Shown: positions 43,590-56,259 of the stretch, piece after piece
How positions within the stretch are numbered: position 1 is the first letter of the stretch
How the letters are laid out: each line of letters starts with the position of its first letter
Assembly: GCA_949152475.1 (NCBI GenBank)
Contig: OX424555.1
Location: 73,113,499-73,177,498, forward strand
Direction: 5' to 3'
From: Terebella lapidaria
Taxonomy: Eukaryota > Annelida > Polychaeta > Terebellida > Terebellidae
Length of the DNA: 64,000 nucleotides
Program-made: the position numbers and the translations under genes
Notes under the pieces: generated by a model
What the model saw: the letters and a program-made list of their open reading frames with translations, nothing else
Told to the model about the DNA's origin: nothing
The model's database searches: none

Positions 43590-45055
43590 TATATACAACG
43601 AGACAATCAGAGATTGCAGACCCTCGCCCTTCAGATTTAGTCACTAAAATTAGGCGATAATTGAGAGTTTTGGTCTTAAGACCATCGGTTTTACGCCATA
43701 CGATTGGGAATTGGCCAAAGAAAAATACAAAAATAGGTTGAAGAGTTATAGCCAATTATGTGATTTTCTTTTTTCCGTTGCCATGGCAACCGTTTTCTGA
43801 GCCACTACCATAGCACTCCAGCCCTATAAATTTCAAATCGATCGGACCGTTTGCCTTTGAGTTATGAGCGCAGACATTTGCACTGAAACGTCGCTGGCCA
43901 AAAATAACCGAAATCGTGACCCCCAATTTTTCGACATCGGGCGATAATAGAGAGTTTTCGTCGTACAACCATCGGTCGTACAGCAAACGATCGGGAATTG
44001 GCCAAAAAAAAATGGTGTACGACCATCGGTCGTGCACCAAACGATCGGCAGTTGGCCAAAGAAAAATACAAAAATAGTTGGAAAAATTAATATCAAGTAA
44101 AACCGGAGTTAGAGCCAATGATGTGAATTTCTTTTTTCCGTTGCCATGGCAACCGTTTCCATCAGATTTTGGTAAAATTTTAAAGGGACTGAGCCACCAC
44201 CATAGCACTCTTGCCCTATAAATTCCAAATCGATCGGACCGTTCGTCTTTGAGTTATGAGCGCGGACATTTGCACTGAAACGTCGCTGGCCAAAAAAAAC
44301 TGAAATCGTGACCCCCAATTTTTCGACATCGGGCGATAATAGAGAGTTTTCGTCGTACAACCATCGGTCGTACACCAAACGATCGGGAATTGGCCAAAAA
44401 AAAATACCAAAATAGTTGGAAAAATTAATATCAAGTAGAACCGGAGTTAGAGCCAATGATGTGATTTTCTTTTTTTCCGTTGCCATGGCAACCGTTTCCA
44501 TTCGATTATGGTAAAATTCTGAAGAGACTGAGCCACCACCATAGCACTCTTGCCCTATAAGTTTCAAATCGATTGGACGGTTTGCCTCTGAGTTATGAGC
44601 GCGGACATTTGCACTGAAACGTCGCTGGCCAAAAAAATTCGAAACCGTGACCCCCAATTTTTCGACATCGGACGATAATAGAGAGTTTTGGTCACAAGAC
44701 CACGGGCCATATATCAGATGATCAGGAATTGGCCATAGAAAAATACAAAATTAGTTAGAAAAAATTATCTTGATTAGAACTGAAGTTATGGTCAATTATT
44801 GATTTTTACATTTTCCGTTGCCATGGCAACAGTTTTTGTCCGATTTTGACCAGATTCGAGGAGGACCGGGCCACTGAGATACCGCTTCATCCCTATCAGT
44901 TTCATGTCGATCGGACCATTCTCCTTTGAGATATGCGCGCGGACAGACAGACAGACAAACAAACAAACAAGCAAACAAACAAACAAACAAACAGACATAC
45001 AAACGGACAGACCCAATTACAATACCCTCGCCCCCCTACGGGGCGAGGGTAATAA
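43590..45055 (-). mobile_element. Repeat block with 0.34-0.39-kb tandem units and GACA/CAAA tail
   Basis: It opens with GAGACAATCAGAGATTGCAG and CCCTCGCCCTTCAG and closes with CCCTCGCCCCCCTACGGGG. Between them the phrase GAAACGTCGCTGGCC, GTGACCCCCAATTTTTCG, CGATAATAGAGAGTTTTCG and GAATTGGCCAAA recurs three to four times. Long minus-strand frames (up to 182 codons at 44109-44657) have the repeat's periodicity. It fits a non-autonomous retroelement with an expanded internal unit. A fragment of the same opening lies at 20520-20580. Confidence 0.7.
44937..45003. repeat. (GACA)n-(CAAA)n simple repeat
   Basis: GACAGACAGACA followed by eight or more AAACA units at the tail of the preceding block. 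Confidence 0.95.
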
Positions 45056-45414
45056 TAAGAACAGAGATATGTCTACGTAAAATGTCCACTTCCATGATTG
45101 CGATTCCTGGGTTCTGCGTGGCCTGAAATGGCGAACATTCAGAATTCCGGTTGCCTAATTGTTGTACAGTGATATTACTGCAGATCAGATGTTGTACCGT
45201 CGTTTTTGCTTTTTATGGCAATGGTCATCCTGTGTTCGGGGAGTGAATTTTGACACCACCATCCAAACTTACCTGTCCTCTGATATAAGATTTTGTTGCA
45301 CTTCTTATGTCTGCCTATGTTGCCATGTTCTAGGTCTAACCGTTCTGTTGCTTGTGCTTATTGCATTGAAGGCAAATGCCAAATTTCTACATAAAACTGT
45401 GCGAGACACGTGGC

Positions 45415-45434
45415 GAGAGAGAGAGAGAGAGAGT
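45415..45434. repeat. (GA)n microsatellite
   Basis: About ten GA dinucleotides inside block X'. Confidence 0.9.
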
Positions 45435-46149
45435 CTGTATGAGCTTGTGTTGACCCCCTTTTTAATTTGTCTTAGACTGATCCCGACAAGGCTATTTTCT
45501 TCTGTTGAGTAAATATTTATATTATTCTGCAGCGATTTAGAGTTATGATGATTTCCCTGACCGTGATTTCAAAATTTCAAATCAAAATTATCGACAAGTT
45601 ATGGTGAGGACTATTGTATTATAGCACTGGTTGGGATAATTTGTTTTGGGGGAAAACAACAATTTTCGTTGAAAAGAATCTATTGTCAGATAAGGGTTGA
45701 TTGGCAGATTATGCTCTCTGATATGAAATCAGTCTATGTCCAGACTGTCAACCTACGTGGGGTGGTTGCCGGCGCCTCGACCTCAATCTCGGCCAGTCTG
45801 TCAACGCAGGATTATCTACTGATGTGTTGACATAACTGGGAAAGAAAACATTTCACCACTCCTTCCTATTGCATGTTGTCGAGAGCTGCTAAAGGTCAAA
45901 TCCATTACGGCCTGAAATTTTGTCCACAAAAAAAGTTCGGCCAACGACAAGACGACCACTCGTCCACTCTTGCCGTCTTGTAATAAACTGGAGGCCACAG
46001 CAAATATACTCCCGTGTGTTTTGCTCGATCTTGAAAGCCTTGATAATTGATGTAGTAGACCAAATCCCAGCGTGCTGAGTCTATATTCCACTTGATTTCC
46101 TGACAAATTTCCCTCCGCCACGAAATGGGCTTGTATGTACAGCATATTT

Positions 46150-47145
46150 CACGTCACTTCGAGCCTTAAGGCATACCTGCTCCACTTGTAGTCTTACAAA
46201 TGTATAGAACAAGTAAGCAATCTCTCAGCATTGCACAGTTTGACTCAAATGTAGGGCACCAGGAATAGTGGAATCTTGGATATGTTTCATCAAGTTAATT
46301 TTAAAAAATTCATACATTCAAAAACAATTCCAGTACCACAAATGGTAGGCAATGATGATCATCCCATTCATGAACATAATCTTCCAAAACAGTGTTTCAG
46401 CAATGACATGGTTCGTACCTTCTGAATATAATATCTTTAGGGGATATCGTGATAGAAAAACCTTCTTTTATCAAGACAAATAACTGCTCAATTATTTGAA
46501 AATCCACATGAAAATCCAAATCCACATTGTGAGGTAATCCATATTTTAATAAAATGGAGTGTAGTATCACGATTATCTTACGAAAATCAATCGATTTGTG
46601 TAAGATAAGAGTACAGGCCGCAATGCGTGAAATATTCAAGATGTCTTTGATCTTGTGATTGCCGATACGCGCAACCTCCATGAACCGTGCTCCCAAACCT
46701 CCCTCCCCGCATACAATTGTAATTCTCTTTTATTTCATTGGCCACAGAAATCGATCGTAGTATGCTAATGAGTTTCGTAGTAAACATTACGTCACACATT
46801 CATTCAATACTGGAGATGATTCTCGCTGTCAGCCACATCGCGTTCATCACGGAGTCGAGTTCCCTGGGATCCCTCATTGGTTAAAACTCAAAATACTCGC
46901 AATATTCTGCGGTTATTAGACATGTCTTTTCAAAACGGTATGAAAACTAAAGCATAAATAGCATGTTGTGCTATTCTCATTATCAAAATCTGGCTGTAGT
47001 GGTGCTAGTATTATATGTAGATTCATTAATATTACTTCAATACACGTGAATTACAAATTGCTGACAGCTTCCCCTAATATGGTACTCCACTAAATTTATT
47101 AGAAAGCACAAATTATTCACTGAAGCATTGTCGGGGACAGAACTT
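46150..47145. other. Interval between X' and B
   Basis: No named gene. A 99-codon minus-strand frame at 46397-46696 is the longest here but shows no motif. A short relative of the 364-bp repeat (TCATTATCAAAATCTGGC) lies near 46977-47025. Confidence 0.4.
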
Positions 47146-47149
47146 TTTC

Positions 47150-49790
47150 GTACTGAAATTCTGATTTGTTCATATCTACATACACCCGATTTAACATTTT
47201 CCCAAATAACAAGCATTATTCATAATTCGTTTTTGTTGTTATATACAGTTATAATCTCGAGCAAATTATATGATCACTGCAATCTAACCGTTCAATTTTA
47301 CAATCCATTATTACCAAGAACTCAGTAGCCTGTACTTCTCAAACACTTATTTCATGAGGTTTGTTTCTGATTTATACATTGCTATATCATGTATATTAGG
47401 CTGTAGTACAGTGGTACGCTAAATCTAAGGAGTGTACAGTGACACACTTTCAGCTCCTGATGAAGAGAATGTGGCTCTATTCTCTTTCCAAACGGAGATT
47501 TCAGAATTTACTTTTGCCAGTCGGCAGGGAGGTATGTAAAAATCGTAAACAGCAATTTTCGAAGCGGTGTGTCATACAGCAATGATGAAAACAAACAGGT
47601 ATCTAAAAAAATATGAACATATTGAAAGGCTACCTGGAATAGTGATAGATAACGAATAAATTGGTATGCTGTTCAATCCCACAATCCCAGTAGTTGTCCT
47701 GAGATGCATGAGATGCACACCCTCCATCCAGAAATGCATTATGTCCGATTTTGACAATGAATATTTTGTGATATCCAAGTTATTCCTCGTATAAGGACAC
47801 CAAATATTTGATAACCTATACCCTGAAACATCATTTTGAGGTTGGAATACGATCTCCACCGCGAAATATCACATATATTTACATAGTAATAGATTTTTAA
47901 ATTTCTGTCGTACATGGTCTAAAGCGGTGTGCATCTCATGTGAATTGTTTCAGGACAACTACTGGAATTGAACAGTATACCAAATTTTTATCATTTTAAA
48001 AGGTAACCTTTCAATATGTTTTTATTTCGTTAGACACTTCTTGGTTTTTATTGGTGTATGAAACCTCGCTTCAAAAATTGCTGTTTACGACTTTTACATA
48101 CCGCCTCGCCGACTTTTATGAACCTCCCCGACCATTTACGACCCCCTAGATTACCCCACCCCACCCCCCGTGTTCAAATCTGTTTGCATTGTTTGTTAGA
48201 GGTGGATAAATACATTTACATTTGTTGTTAAGTACAGATGTGAATATATCACTAACTCCGATTTGATGCGAAATACAGGGAAATCTTCATAATTGTTGTA
48301 ATAAATTGTGCCCTTTCATATATGTATCCTATATGTATGGCTTTTGTCATAAATGCAAAGTTCAATAAACGAAAAATCGTAGATCTCGCATTCGCGAATG
48401 CAGCATCCATGCATTCCATACATTGGATTCATTCACTGAAATCACAAAGAACACGCCATCAGGTACGTCGGAATAACATAACAGACAACTGATGGGTTCT
48501 TCAGGTTTTGCTCAATCCGAAATTAAAACCACATGAGATGCATGTAGAATCAGCTTTCAATATCCACGAAGAAACCTGACACCACCAACAAAGAACAGGC
48601 TGCAGTGGGAATTATTGCGTCTTGCAAGAGAGGCCAGTTGCTCTTGACTGGGATCTGAGCGCGGCAAATGACACACCGTCTTCATATGTGTACGGACTGA
48701 GCCCCAGCAGCATGTGACCATCAGCACCGAACGATGCTGACGGAAAATCCATTACACCATTGCATCACTGACTGTCCACATCAGGTTCATATGACTTTAT
48801 GTCGTGTTTAGTTCTCCCTCGTGATGTGACACACGTCCCAGGATTTACGGCGCACTTAGGTATCCAGGACATATTCCCAGCCGACTTTGCGCACCACGAG
48901 ATATTATCTCGCACCTTGCAGCTGCCCTGACGCCGGAGTGCCGCGCCGTCTCTGAAACCCCATCGGCCACTGTTTCGGCAACAACTGACAGAATATTTCA
49001 CGAATACGGCCATCTCTACATGTATAACTACGTTAGCGTTATTAGATATTGAACCCAGGAGACATACGCATCATGGGGATATCGAACGAGCTGCGCACTG
49101 GGACCACTATGGAGCCAGATCTCGGGAATACTTCTGGATCGATGACACCGGAAATAGTACAGCAAGGGGCAGGTATGGAGACCTACTTTGTGTAAAATAA
49201 TACTGTTGACAAGATTCCCTTTGTTTCTGCTTGTGCCAAATTTGGTGCAAATAATCATCCATATGACCATTTTATTTTCCAATATACGTGTTTAAATTAG
49301 TAATATTAGATCACAATACAATTCACGAATTCATAGAGGCGAGCAGGGGCGCAGCTAAATTGTTCCACGTAGTAAAGGTTTCATCGGTTCCATGGAGTAG
49401 TAGTTTCGTACGTAGAGCAAATGTTTGCTTCACCGAATGAGGAAATGCTTCCTACGTTCCATGGACAGAACGAATCGTTTGTTTCAATCTTTTGAATAGA
49501 TTTGTTCGAAGAGGTTAGAGGTTTTCTCTGTGAAGCACACTATTTGCTGGTGAAGGAAACACTTGTTCCATGGATGAGAGACATACTACACTTTTCCATG
49601 CCGAAAATTATGACTTGCATACCAAACGGCTCGATTCTTTTAGGAAACGTTCCGCGTGGGAAAATTGGCTTCAAAACAAGGTTTACTTCGGCAAACAATG
49701 CCCCATGGCTGCTACTAGCCCTGGAATAGCATGTTTCTTATCAACCAAACACACCATGTGTTGGCGACATATGAATTCTGCTACTATTTA
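47150..49790 (+). repeat. Segmental duplication block B
   Basis: Copy of A without the 364-bp array, and extended at 49500-49780 by sequence shared with C (GGTGAAGGAAACACTTGTTCC here; GTAAAGGAAACGCTTGTTCC near 55980). Confidence 0.85.
48771..49013 (-). CDS. Possible exon-like frame, intact in block B only
   Basis: Reads KYSVSCCRNSGRWGFRDG, then SCKVRDNISWCAKSAGNMSW, IPKCAVNPGTC and a basic end. Seven cysteines in 82 residues suggest an extracellular module if real. Block A (41160 down) has the same start but a one-base shift after GRWGF and a later stop; block C (about 55350 down) is shorter and stopped. It may be a decaying duplicated exon or chance. No family is recognised. Confidence 0.25.
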
Positions 49791-49814
49791 GGAAATTGAC
49801 TATGGAAGAGGTAA

Positions 49815-49935
49815 GATCGTGGATAAACTATTTGGTCGGGCTTTGTTTCTATTGCAAAATGTTATATATTACGTTTGTTATTGGCATCATCAAAATCTCA
49901 CTATTGGTGGTAATAGATTGATTCTTACATCGTAA
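49815..49935 (+). repeat. Fragment of the 364-bp repeat
   Basis: GGTCGGGCTTTGTTTCTATT, ATTACGTTTGTTATTGG and GGTAATAGATTGATTCTTAC in unit order. It lies at the B/D joint. Confidence 0.88.
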
Positions 49936-49959
49936 CACCATGTAGTCTAGACGACAGGT

Positions 49960-52900
49960 TGGAATTCTTCTTGATTTTGATCCCTGGATTTAATTAGTTT
50001 GAGACTGTAGTATCTTCAATTCCAAGTTCCTGCAGATATGTGATATCAGAATAATCATCACACTTGAGATTACGTAGTGATAGAAATTGAATCAATTTGA
50101 CGTGTTTGGTCCTGCTATTTCAAATGTGGCAGAAATTAGTCAAAGTAATCATTAGAACTATTGTAAGAACCCCATTATAGAACAACAACATTTCACACAC
50201 TGTCCACCCCTCATGACGTCATTTTGGCCTTGGGTAAAAAAATGGTCGGGTTCATACTAGATTATCCGTCGTCCATCCACATTCCTATTTTACGATCAAA
50301 TTTTTTTGTTAAATTTTGAACAAAGATACTTAAAAATATTTCAAGAGGGAGTATATTCAGTATGATTTTGAAATGTATATACATAAATATTATGCGTGTA
50401 GGATATTGGCGGATGGATAACTATGGAATATTCCGTAGTTGGGCAGATATGTAGCAGTATGAGACAAATATGTTCACTTCAGGAAGAAAACATGAATATT
50501 TATATCGGGGGGGGGGGGGGGGGGTTTCGAGTATGCACTTACAGTATTTTGAACCACTTCATCACTTTCCTTCACCATAGTAACCCATAGTTTTTATCAC
50601 GTTTTTATGTCAAATAGATCCAAATATATGACCAGGGGGGCTATTTCACAAAGAATCTCTACTTTAGCTACGTTTGGCATTCAGCATGGTAGCTAGTCGG
50701 CTAAATCCTATCTTAGTCAAAATTTTAAGTTAGTCTTCTAAAATACGTTCAGATTCTTTGTGAAATAGGCTTTTGATATCAAAATTCACCATATTACAAC
50801 ATAAAAACATGTGGTTTGCCATCAAGGCCATGTGTTCATGTCGAAATTTGTTATATTGATGGCAGACATCTTGGATTCCACTTTTGAGTGAGAAGGTTTG
50901 CCAGCGTAGATCCCATTAAAAAAAAGATTTTCAGGCTTTCTTTCGTGGTGAAAATTTCTTTGACAACTATGCTAGACTAATGTTTGTATAACAAAAACTG
51001 ACCATACAATTGTTTCACTGCTAATCAGTTGTATGTTTTGTAGAATCAGCCACCAGTATCATTGTGTATCCCTTGGAGCTAGTAGCGTTGATCATGCTGA
51101 TTTTGCAGATAAAATCGGTTTATACAATTTGCCATATAATTTGTTATTGGCACCTGGATTTGCACCTGGAAACTCCGGCCCAGGGGTTTCCTTGGAGTCA
51201 TGGCTAGTTTGGTGTACAACAATCACAGAAAACACCAAGGAATGCGAGATGACGCAAACATTATGTACCTGACGATAACAGATTCCATACAATCTTGCCA
51301 TTCGTTCTGATGCCTGGACGGCTCAAGCAGAGCCGCTGATATTGTCTTGAATCGTGGTTGTATTTTGCAAGTCATCAGTGCATAATGATGGCGATTAGAT
51401 GGGTTATATGTTTGATGAGTTGGAACCTGGAAACAATTAGTCATCCAGGATTATGTTGTGATACACGTTCACCTGAGGCTGGCATATCATTTTAAATAAA
51501 CGGAGTATTACAATTAGAGCTCATGTGTCGCAATAAATATTGGATAAAAATAATGGTGTATGATGAAATTAAAGTTATACATGTAAAGTTATACATGTCC
51601 CAATTGAGGCTGTATACAAATGGTTTATTCCTGCCTGTGATAGTAGTGTAATGATCTATAAATAAGACTATTTAGGCGGTAGAATTATGCGCGTCATCCA
51701 TCATCTCACTATACTGGTGTTTTAGATATATTATGGATATGGATTGAGTTATAGTCAACAGTGTCCGGTTTAGGACCAGGCAAAGCTCACAAAAATACGT
51801 ACAATACATGTACATTTCTCATTAAAATGAAATACGTTTTGAGATAATGGTGCAACTAAACATTTAATGTAAGAGTTGTTTGAGTGGTAGCATTCAACAT
51901 GAAACGTGACTTTCAGAAGCTAGCTTGTGAAAGAAGTCACTTTAATTAGAGGCTCGTGGAGTGCCCTTTCCTGAAGAAGACTCATCATTGGCAGTGCTCT
52001 GGAACATCTGTACGACACAGCACTTGGCGGTCTCCATGTTTCGCCAAATATCAATATCTCCGATAATGGTCCGCTGACACTCAGCCCGATAAGAGATGTT
52101 GTCTCCGCTCTTGATTATGTGGCTTCCTCTGAAACACGCCGGCTACAGACGTCATTGTCCTCGTCTCCAGAAACATCACACATTAGAGGAATAAGCATTT
52201 AATGTTCTTACCACGTTAATATAATTCGAAAGTTCGTTTTTCATTTATTATATATTTGCGATATTTATATAATTGTTCGTAAGTAATTCTTATAAACATG
52301 TATTTTATGGTTGTGGATATCGACCTGCTGAGGAGACTTGTCTTAATGGAATCGGAGAGCGACCGGACATGTACATCCAAAGACAATTATAAAGTTGTCT
52401 TCAGTAACACCCAAGTTAAACAGCATCTGTGACCTTTGGTGGAATCTGCGTATACTTGCCAATTAAAGTAGTTTAACATTCTGGACAGGCTGAGTGTGCA
52501 AATCCTGTAATTTCAGTTTCTGATGAGAATCTGGGCATCAGGAATCAGGAATCTGGGCATCATGTGGTGAAGTATGTGGTCATCCGTTAAGGTTGCTTAA
52601 CAGCTTCCAATCATACCTTATCAGTCAATTATTGGTATATTTTAATTGGGGTATAGCTGTGCAATTCCGAAATTGATTTCGTTAAAAATTTGTTTGTAGG
52701 TTCTATACATGACCTCAAAGCTGCTGCATTTGCCAGATTAAAGAAAAAAATCGATAATTTTACTGATTCAAACCGCTAAACATCATCTTCCAAATGAAAC
52801 TTGCATAAGACACAGACAGCGTGTTAGGGTGTAATTTATTAACTATGGTTCGACTACGCATCGTAGAACAAAAACCTACTGCCTGATATGATGTTTACCT

Positions 52901-54040
52901 CAAAACCTGGTGGTAATTTGATGATCAAATTAGTATGTCCTATGCCATCCGCAGTGAAAATACACACTCAGGACAAAATGAATTGATCGTCAACCATATA
53001 ATTAACGTCCCTATTTGGTGGCATTGTAAACGGGAGCACGAGCTGTACGGAGGTAACTATCACAGTTTCTCTCGTTATTTTCTAAATGTAGTATACAACA
53101 GAAATTGAAACACCACCTCGTAAACGTTTCCGACCGTTGAGCATTGATGATATTTTCCATACAAATAATCCGCTGACGTGTACTTAACGTTTCACTGACC
53201 TGCTTCACAAGACATTCTAGACCACAGACTACAATAAACATACATATTCGCAAATAAATTTGCCATGAAAATCGTGAAATCGAACGGTAGGTTATTGATT
53301 ACGGATATGTACGGTACACGTAATTTACATAGAAATGACATAATTTAAATCTGTGTGTGCACTACGCAAGTTACATTTGTATAAGTGACATTCAACTGCA
53401 TATGAATAATATTATAATATTGATATCGTCATTTTACCTACCATTTTGATTATATACAGAAGACATATTTCAATTTTCGTGAAAATGTCTTGGAAAGCGG
53501 TAGAGATATAGGTAAAAATACACCATGGTATAAGTCCATTCAAATTACAGGTAAGTTACTCGATACGCAATCTTAATAAGGAATGAATTTAATACTGTAA
53601 TCGTCATCAGGGTGACGTGCGGATTAAATTTGTTCTAGCCATACAAATGCATTCATAATCAGATTGAGAAAATCCATCCATGATTTTGCAAGAATTTATC
53701 ATGTGCACATACTCGGTATATGCCATCAAATATCGACGAATCTAGAGGAAGAAAGGATTATAACTTGTCGTATGTCATATTCTGGATACAACAAACAAAC
53801 AATTCCCTTTCACTAACTAATCTTCATAAACTGGTATGCTAGACGTTATCTTTACCTGACAATTCTCAATCATGGTCAAGATTTTGTTTCGTGACGACTG
53901 ACAGATTAATGAAATAGCTATGTTAACGTGGTCTGCATTTTGTGATGTTATAATATGACAGTCACATCAGAAATGCAAATGTCACCCAGACGTTCCATGT
54001 CTTTATTCATAATGTTAGTTTAATCCATAGTTGATTCCCA
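49960..54040 (+). repeat. Segmental duplication block D
   Basis: Colinear with 56260-59400. Shared phrases: GCAGATATGTAGCAGTATGA (50442; 56757 has GACAGATATGTAGCAGTATA), ATTGTCTTGAATCGTGG (51340, 57697), GATAAGAGATGTTGTCTCCG (52089, 58443), and GACGACTGACAGATTAATG (53892, 59246). No gene is recognised. Confidence 0.85.
50507..50524. repeat. Poly-G run
   Basis: Eighteen consecutive G residues. Confidence 0.95.
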
Positions 54041-54099
54041 TCATAGACGCGCATAACCATACTAAATATACTCTCCTTGCATTTTGCACCACGCAGTAT

Positions 54100-54285
54100 T
54101 GGAATAGTATTGGACCAGAGGGTCGTCGAATAGTACTGGAATAGCACTGGATCGTAGAATAGTATAAATAGTATTGGATTAGATGGTCGTGGAATAGTAT
54201 TAGATTAGAAGTTCGTAGAATAGAATAAATAGTATTGCATCAGAGGGTCGTGGAATAGTATTGGAATAGTATAGGATCAGAGGGT
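54100..54285. repeat. Minisatellite (GAATAGTATTGGATCAGAGGG)
   Basis: Loose repeats of GGAATAGTATTGGA and AGAGGGTCGT over about 185 bp, abutting the 5' break of the Penelope-like fragment. Confidence 0.85.
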
Positions 54286-54287
54286 CG

Positions 54288-54786
54288 TAATGATTCAGAT
54301 GCTCCATATAAATATACCGAAACAGATGTTGTATGGTTAATTTTCTGATTGATGATATCATGGTGGAGTTTGGTGGTCGAATATTTCAACAAACTATCGA
54401 TATTCCTATGGGTACAAATTGTGCACCATTATTGCAGACCTGTTGATATACTCACGAGTCGGATTTCATTCAACATCTACAAAGAAGAGCACCTAAGAAG
54501 CTAACTAGCAGCTAATTTCACTTTCCGATATATAGATGATGTATTGTCATTGAATACATCGAGAAATCCCAAGTTTGGTGATTATTTGGATGTCATATAT
54601 CCCAATGAACTTGAAATGGAAGATACTACAGACTCCTCTAATTTTTCTAACTATTTAGATCTAAGGTTGGAGATTGCTAAAGATTCTAACTTGTCAACTA
54701 GAGTATATGACAAGCGTGATGATTTGAATTTTTCCATAGTTAATTTCCCTTTTCTAAGCCGTAACATTCCTATGTCTCCAGCATAT
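54288..54786 (+). pseudogene. Second Penelope-like RT fragment
   Basis: Matches the RT at 29325-29820: SDAPYKYTETD, a motif B remnant (PMGTNCAPLL), a motif C remnant (the bases for YIDDVLS), then an open stretch PKFGDYLDVIYPNEL ... RDDLNFSIVNFPFL. Several indels and stops (near 54345, 54440 and 54510) break it. It is cut on the left by the minisatellite and on the right, after IPMSPAY, by the start of block C. Confidence 0.88.
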
Positions 54787-54789
54787 ACA

Positions 54790-56240
54790 TTCATGCATTT
54801 TATAAAGTGAATTCATTCATCTGTACTTCGGAACTGCATAACAGAAAGATTGATGAGTTCTTCAGGCTTTGCTCGTTTCGAAACTAACACCTGAGATGCA
54901 TGCAGAACCAACTACCAATATCAATGTCCCCGAAGAAACCTGACGCCAACGACAAAGGACGGGCTGCAGTGGGAATTTATACGTCTTGCTAGAGAGGGCC
55001 CGTTGCTCTTGACTGGGATCTGAGCTCGGCAAATGACACACCGTCTTCATCTGTGTAAGGACTGAGTAAGTCCCAGCAGCATATGGACATTAGCGCTAAA
55101 ACGATGGTGACGGCAAGTCCATTACAGCATTGCGTCACCGACTGGCCACATCAGGTTGATATGACTTTATGTCATGTTTGCTTCTCCCTCGTGGTCTGAC
55201 ACACGTCCCAGGATTTACGGCGCACTTACGAGGTATCCCGGACATATTGCCAGCCGACTTTGCACACCATAGATAACAACATCACCCTGCACCTAGCAGC
55301 TGTCGTGACGCCACAGTACCACTGTTTAGGCAACAACTGATACAACAGTTCACGGAATACGGCTCTCTCTCCATGTATTGCTACATTAGCGTTATTAAAT
55401 ATTAAGCTCAGGGGACATTCGCATGTGACTCATGGACCACCATGGGGATATCACACGAGCTGCGCACTGGTACAACTATGGAGCCAGATCTGGGGAATAT
55501 TTCAGGATCGATGACACCGGACCTAGTACAGCAAGGGGCAGGTATGGAGACCCAATGTGTGTACAATATTGTCCACAAGACTCACTTTGCTGCTGCTTGT
55601 GCCAAATTGGGTGGAAATAGCCAATCGTATGACCATTTTTGGGGGGATATACGTGTACAGTGTATGTATATAGTGTACTTATTGGGTAGTACATTAGCAA
55701 TGTTAGATCACAATACAATTCACGAACTTATAGAGACAAGCAGGGGCGCAGCATGTTTGCTTCACGCAGTAAGGGTTCCATCCATGGAGTAGTAGTTTCG
55801 CACGTAGAGGAAATGTTTGCTTCATGGAACAATGTTTTTTTTTATGGGGAACGTGTGTTTCCCTACTTTATCTATAGAAGATCAACGGACGCTACAATAT
55901 CTTGAAGAGTTTCGTTGGATGGGGTAGTCATTTTTCTAAACGTAGCACATTATTGGCTCCGCATAGAAACCATTTGCTCTGTAAAGGAAACGCTTGTTCC
56001 ATGGATGAAAGAAATACTACATGAATTCTCCCAGGCCGGAAATTGTGGCCCACATACCACACAACTGAATTATGTTAGAAAACGTTCCAAATGGGAAACA
56101 TTTGGCTTGGAAGAAACATATATTACATGTAGCATTATTTGCGGTATTGTATTTGGTTCTAGAATCAAGAAAAGGTTTTACGTTTTTTATTGTTATCATC
56201 AAAAATCGTATGGCATCGGTGGTGATACATACATTCTGAG
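54790..56240 (+). repeat. Segmental duplication block C
   Basis: Third copy of the A/B sequence, starting ACATTCATGCATTTTATA. It ends near a short 364-repeat relative (GTTATCATCAAAAATCG, 56200). Confidence 0.83.
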
Positions 56241-56259
56241 ATATTCCGCTATACTGGTT

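Larger units (their letters stand above)
41945..46145 (+). repeat. Segmental duplication block X'
   Basis: Second copy of X (32880-34786), enlarged by inserted repeats between about 43210 and 45140. Homology resumes with GTACAGTG and ACTGCAGA near 45165. It ends TGTACAGCATATTTCACGTC, closely resembling X plus the far flank of the Merlin element, that is, a site without the transposon. Confidence 0.82.

Noticed and set aside
44109..44657. 182-residue minus-strand protein
   Set aside because: Lies wholly within tandem repeat units and shows the unit periodicity; overlapping frames are equally open.
46397..46696. 99-codon minus-strand frame as a gene
   Set aside because: No motif, no splice context and no second copy showing conservation; chance is plausible in 64 kb of AT-rich DNA.
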